NCBI RefSeq assembly: GCF_030845175.1
Contig: NZ_CP132542.1
Location: 1,895,501 to 1,959,500, forward strand
Direction: 5' to 3'
DNA from: Coralliovum pocilloporae
GTDB lineage: Bacteria > Pseudomonadota > Alphaproteobacteria > Rhizobiales > Cohaesibacteraceae
DNA: 64,000 nucleotides
The position numbers and the translations under genes are program-made. Positions 61,859 to 64,000 of this stretch are shown one piece after another. The notes beneath the pieces are model-generated. The model did no database searches. It saw only the letters and a list, made by a program, of their open reading frames with translations, and had not been told where the DNA came from. Within the stretch, counting starts at the first letter, position 1. The number at the start of each line of letters is the position of its first letter.

Positions 61859-63713
61859 CGCCTGAGCTCTGATGAGGGGTTTTGTGCCAGTGATGCGGGC
61901 GGGTGACGAGATCCCAAAGCGCCAGATAGGCACCCGCTGACATCAGGACCCAGTAGACCGGCAGTCCGAATATGGCCTGTCGGTTCAGATCGGGATGAGC
62001 CCGTGGCAAGGTCCTGTAGGCCAGCAGCATTGCAGCCCCGTACCCGACAAAGAGATTGATGGTATTGAGGAAGAACAGGCTCAGCTCGGCAATGTTCTTT
62101 GTGGAAACCGAGCCGAGCTCATACAGGGCGTAGCCTAGGGCAAAGATAAAGAACGGGTGGATAAAGGCGGCCAGCAACATGCCGCCGATCATGATCTGGA
62201 AAAACAGGAAACCGGCAAATCCCATATTCCGCTTTGTCGCGAGCGGTCGCCGCATGTGAACGAGCCAGGTCTGCATCCAGCCCTTGAACCACCGGGCCCG
62301 TTGTTTCAGCCACGGCATCAGGGTGGTGGGGGCGTCTTCCAGAGTGGATGAGGCCAGTGTCCGGCAATCATAGCCGAGCCTGAACAGTCGCATGCCGAGA
62401 TCAGCATCCTCTGTGACATTGTGCGGGTCCCATCCACCAACGGCGACCAGTATGTCACGTCGAAAATGGTTGGACGTCCCTCCAAGAGGCAGCGGCAGGC
62501 CATGATGGGACAGATCCGGCAAAAGTCCGTGAAAGAGGGCTGCATATTCTATGGTGAACTGCTTCGCCAACCAGCTGTCTCTGCTGTTTCTGATATCGAG
62601 TCTGGCTTGCAGGCAGGCCAGCTTGCTGCCTGCCGCATTGAAGGCCGTAACCGCCTTTTTCAGCTGGTCCGGGTCCGGTCTGTCCTCGGCATCATAAACA
62701 ACCACATAGGTCCCCCGAGCCATCTGCAGCCCCACATTGAGCGCTTTGGGCTTGGTCCGCGGACCAGATCCGGCAATGCGGTGGCTTTCAAAGTCCAGCC
62801 TGTGCCGGTGTTTCTGTAAAGCCAGATATGTTTCGCGGTCATCAGCTTCCAGCAGGAACTTGATGTCCAGCTTATGCCCTGGATAGTCCAGCGCTCGAAG
62901 AGTATCAATCAGACCAGAGACCATTTCGGCTTCCCTGTAGAGAGGCACCAGAATGGTATATGTGGGACACTGGTCTGAGGGCAGATATGCGGCCTCCGGG
63001 TCTGTTTCAGCCGGGCCGGAAGTCCTGGAGATGGAAGCAGCTGCGTCCAGACGCAGCAAGGCGACCGATAGAAAGGTAAAAGCAAGAAGAGCATTCAATC
63101 CGACCAGAAGAACAGATGGAATGCTCCAGCCGAGCAGCAGCAGAACGGCCAGGCCGGCGATGCAGAGATATGCCTGGGCCGGTGTCATCACATGAAGCGC
63201 GGAGAGAGCTGCATCCCGCTTGTGCAGATATGTGGTGGCCTCCCGCGCCAGCCGGAGGGTGTAAACCTGTGACAGGCTTTCCCGGAGCGTTCTGACATTG
63301 ATGGCCGCAATCCGGTTTCGGATGCCGGGTGATCGGTCACACAGTGCCTTCAGTTTCCTCAGCCCCGGCATGGTGATGCTGACAAGGGTCATGCCGTCGC
63401 GGGTGCGTAGGCTATGGGCATGGGGGATCAGCCGGTCCGGCGCGAGACCCTGCGGCTGGGCAAGTTGCGCGGGATGAAGATGATCGAGAATGGCAATACC
63501 CAGATAATCTGCGAGGACCTGGCAGCATTCTTCATCGTTCAGGGCCAGATGGGATTTCAGATAATCCGACAGAGTGAGGCCTTGCGCTTCGGCCTCGCTC
63601 ATGGCGGTGTCCAGTGGGTGGACTTTGTCAGTTTCTGATGCAAACGCCCCGTGCCTCGCCGTCAGAAGGGCGTGGCGGGTCTCATGCGGGTGCTGTCCGG
63701 GGTATCTGCTCAC
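61806..63713 (-). CDS. membrane glycosyltransferase family 2 with MshEN-like N-terminus (XagB-like)
   Basis: 635-residue processive-type glycosyltransferase. Residues about 45-110 resemble the MshEN/T2SSE N-terminal domain (LSDYLKSHLALNDEECCQVLADYLGI), which can bind c-di-GMP in some proteins. Then two TM helices (about 178-222), a GT-2 catalytic domain with VPLYREAEMV, YDAEDRPDP (DxD), TEDADLGMRL and QRARWFKGWMQT (QxxRW), and about four C-terminal TM helices. It probably synthesises an extracellular polysaccharide; linkage and sugar unknown. The c-di-GMP link is inferred and would fit the two c-di-GMP enzymes at the left end. Overlaps yigZ by 53 bp. Confidence 0.92.
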   Translation of the reverse strand: MSRYPGQHPHETRHALLTARHGAFASETDKVHPLDTAMSEAEAQGLTLSDYLKSHLALNDEECCQVLADYLGIAILDHLHPAQLAQPQGLAPDRLIPHAHSLRTRDGMTLVSITMPGLRKLKALCDRSPGIRNRIAAINVRTLRESLSQVYTLRLAREATTYLHKRDAALSALHVMTPAQAYLCIAGLAVLLLLGWSIPSVLLVGLNALLAFTFLSVALLRLDAAASISRTSGPAETDPEAAYLPSDQCPTYTILVPLYREAEMVSGLIDTLRALDYPGHKLDIKFLLEADDRETYLALQKHRHRLDFESHRIAGSGPRTKPKALNVGLQMARGTYVVVYDAEDRPDPDQLKKAVTAFNAAGSKLACLQARLDIRNSRDSWLAKQFTIEYAALFHGLLPDLSHHGLPLPLGGTSNHFRRDILVAVGGWDPHNVTEDADLGMRLFRLGYDCRTLASSTLEDAPTTLMPWLKQRARWFKGWMQTWLVHMRRPLATKRNMGFAGFLFFQIMIGGMLLAAFIHPFFIFALGYALYELGSVSTKNIAELSLFFLNTINLFVGYGAAMLLAYRTLPRAHPDLNRQAIFGLPVYWVLMSAGAYLALWDLVTRPHHWHKTPHQSSGVKTEDQTDPALVHREQK

Positions 63714-63811
63714 ATCAGAAATTCTTTTATCGGCATTCGAAGATGATTAGGGTATGAGGGAAGAGGTTTGTGATCCGCAGCTTCTCAGAATTGCGACTTT
63801 AAGGTGTAAAT

Positions 63812-64000
63812 ATGGTGTATGGCAAGTCAGATGCGTCCGGTTTGATGGCCTTTCTTGCAAGCATGATCCTGACAAGTCTCATGGCATTGAGCCCGGTTGC
63901 GGCACAGCAGGCGGCAGATGGTGAGAGTGGAACGGCTGCGACACTGCAGCGGGATTTCCCCAGCTTCGCCGATCCCACTGTCCGGCACACAAAACCTGAA
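63812..64000 (+). CDS. secreted protein, 3' end outside window
   Basis: Begins at ATG 63812 and runs open past the window edge (63 residues visible). Residues about 10-33 form a signal peptide (LMAFLASMILTSLMALSPVAA then QQAADG). Nothing in the visible part identifies the family. Divergent from the glycosyltransferase, with 98 bp between. Confidence 0.6.
   Translation, partial: MVYGKSDASGLMAFLASMILTSLMALSPVAAQQAADGESGTAATLQRDFPSFADPTVRHTKPE

Overview
The window reads as chromosomal DNA from an alphaproteobacterium, probably marine or aquatic and moderately GC-rich. The lineage markers are a GcrA cell-cycle regulator with a cluster of GANTC (CcrM-type) sites upstream, the alphaproteobacterial argD-argF-hslO gene order, a SAM-II riboswitch in front of metZ, a DUF1127-type small protein, a PstA with a very long extracytoplasmic insertion, and a two-domain dCTP-deaminase-like protein. 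The genus cannot be fixed from the sequence. I see no phage, plasmid, insertion sequence with transposase, or CRISPR array. Mobile DNA is limited to small non-coding repeats.

Layout. 0-8.3 kb: a truncated 7TM/PAS/GGDEF/EAL protein, truA, a membrane protein, dapE, a second GGDEF-EAL protein with a CxxCH haem-type sensor domain, and dapD; the lysine/peptidoglycan genes are thus interleaved with c-di-GMP genes. 8.4-15.6 kb: a DMT transporter, a DUF1127 protein, a GlxA-type regulator, a SnoaL-like protein, an MsbA-like ABC exporter, an MFS transporter and a LysR regulator. 15.8-17.7 kb: a GlpX-type FBPase homologue that has lost a metal-site motif, overlapping a cyanobacterial-type phosphoribulokinase, with no RuBisCO in view. 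18.0-23.5 kb: a cobalt/nickel locus with an RcnA-type exporter, its RcnR/CsoR-like regulator, and a five-gene ECF importer (K-M-L-Q-O order) behind a cobalamin riboswitch. A second cobalamin riboswitch points the other way (about 23.57-23.77 kb) and precedes an unknown 104-residue protein closed by its own terminator. 24.5-28.5 kb: a four-gene Mn/Zn ABC importer behind Fur-family-like 7-1-7 boxes. 28.6-32.6 kb: a beta-oxidation bifunctional enzyme, kdsD and ppk2.

33.1-41.4 kb is the complete phosphate regulon phoR-pstS-pstC-pstA-pstB-phoU-phoB with a Pho box before pstS. 41.7-44.4 kb holds two tandem ODP-like metallo-beta-lactamase proteins divergent from a LysR gene. Next come gcrA, argD-argF-hslO, an RND efflux pair, a TrkH potassium transporter, apaG, a PNPOx-like protein, tRNA-Gly(CCC), a bacterial sodium channel with the NavAb-type filter, metZ, the Dcd-like protein, a YigZ/IMPACT protein and a large membrane glycosyltransferase. 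The window ends inside a secreted protein.

Three dispersed repeat families were found by eye. (1) Elements with TAGGGTC...GACCCTA ends, two of them complete, often sharing the stop codon of the adjacent gene. (2) A roughly 103-bp two-hairpin repeat in three copies. (3) A 263-bp element with 26-bp terminal inverted repeats between ppk2 and phoR. The best candidates for something undescribed are the B12-riboswitch-controlled 104-aa protein, the RuBisCO-less PRK plus degenerate GlpX pair, and the tandem MBL proteins.
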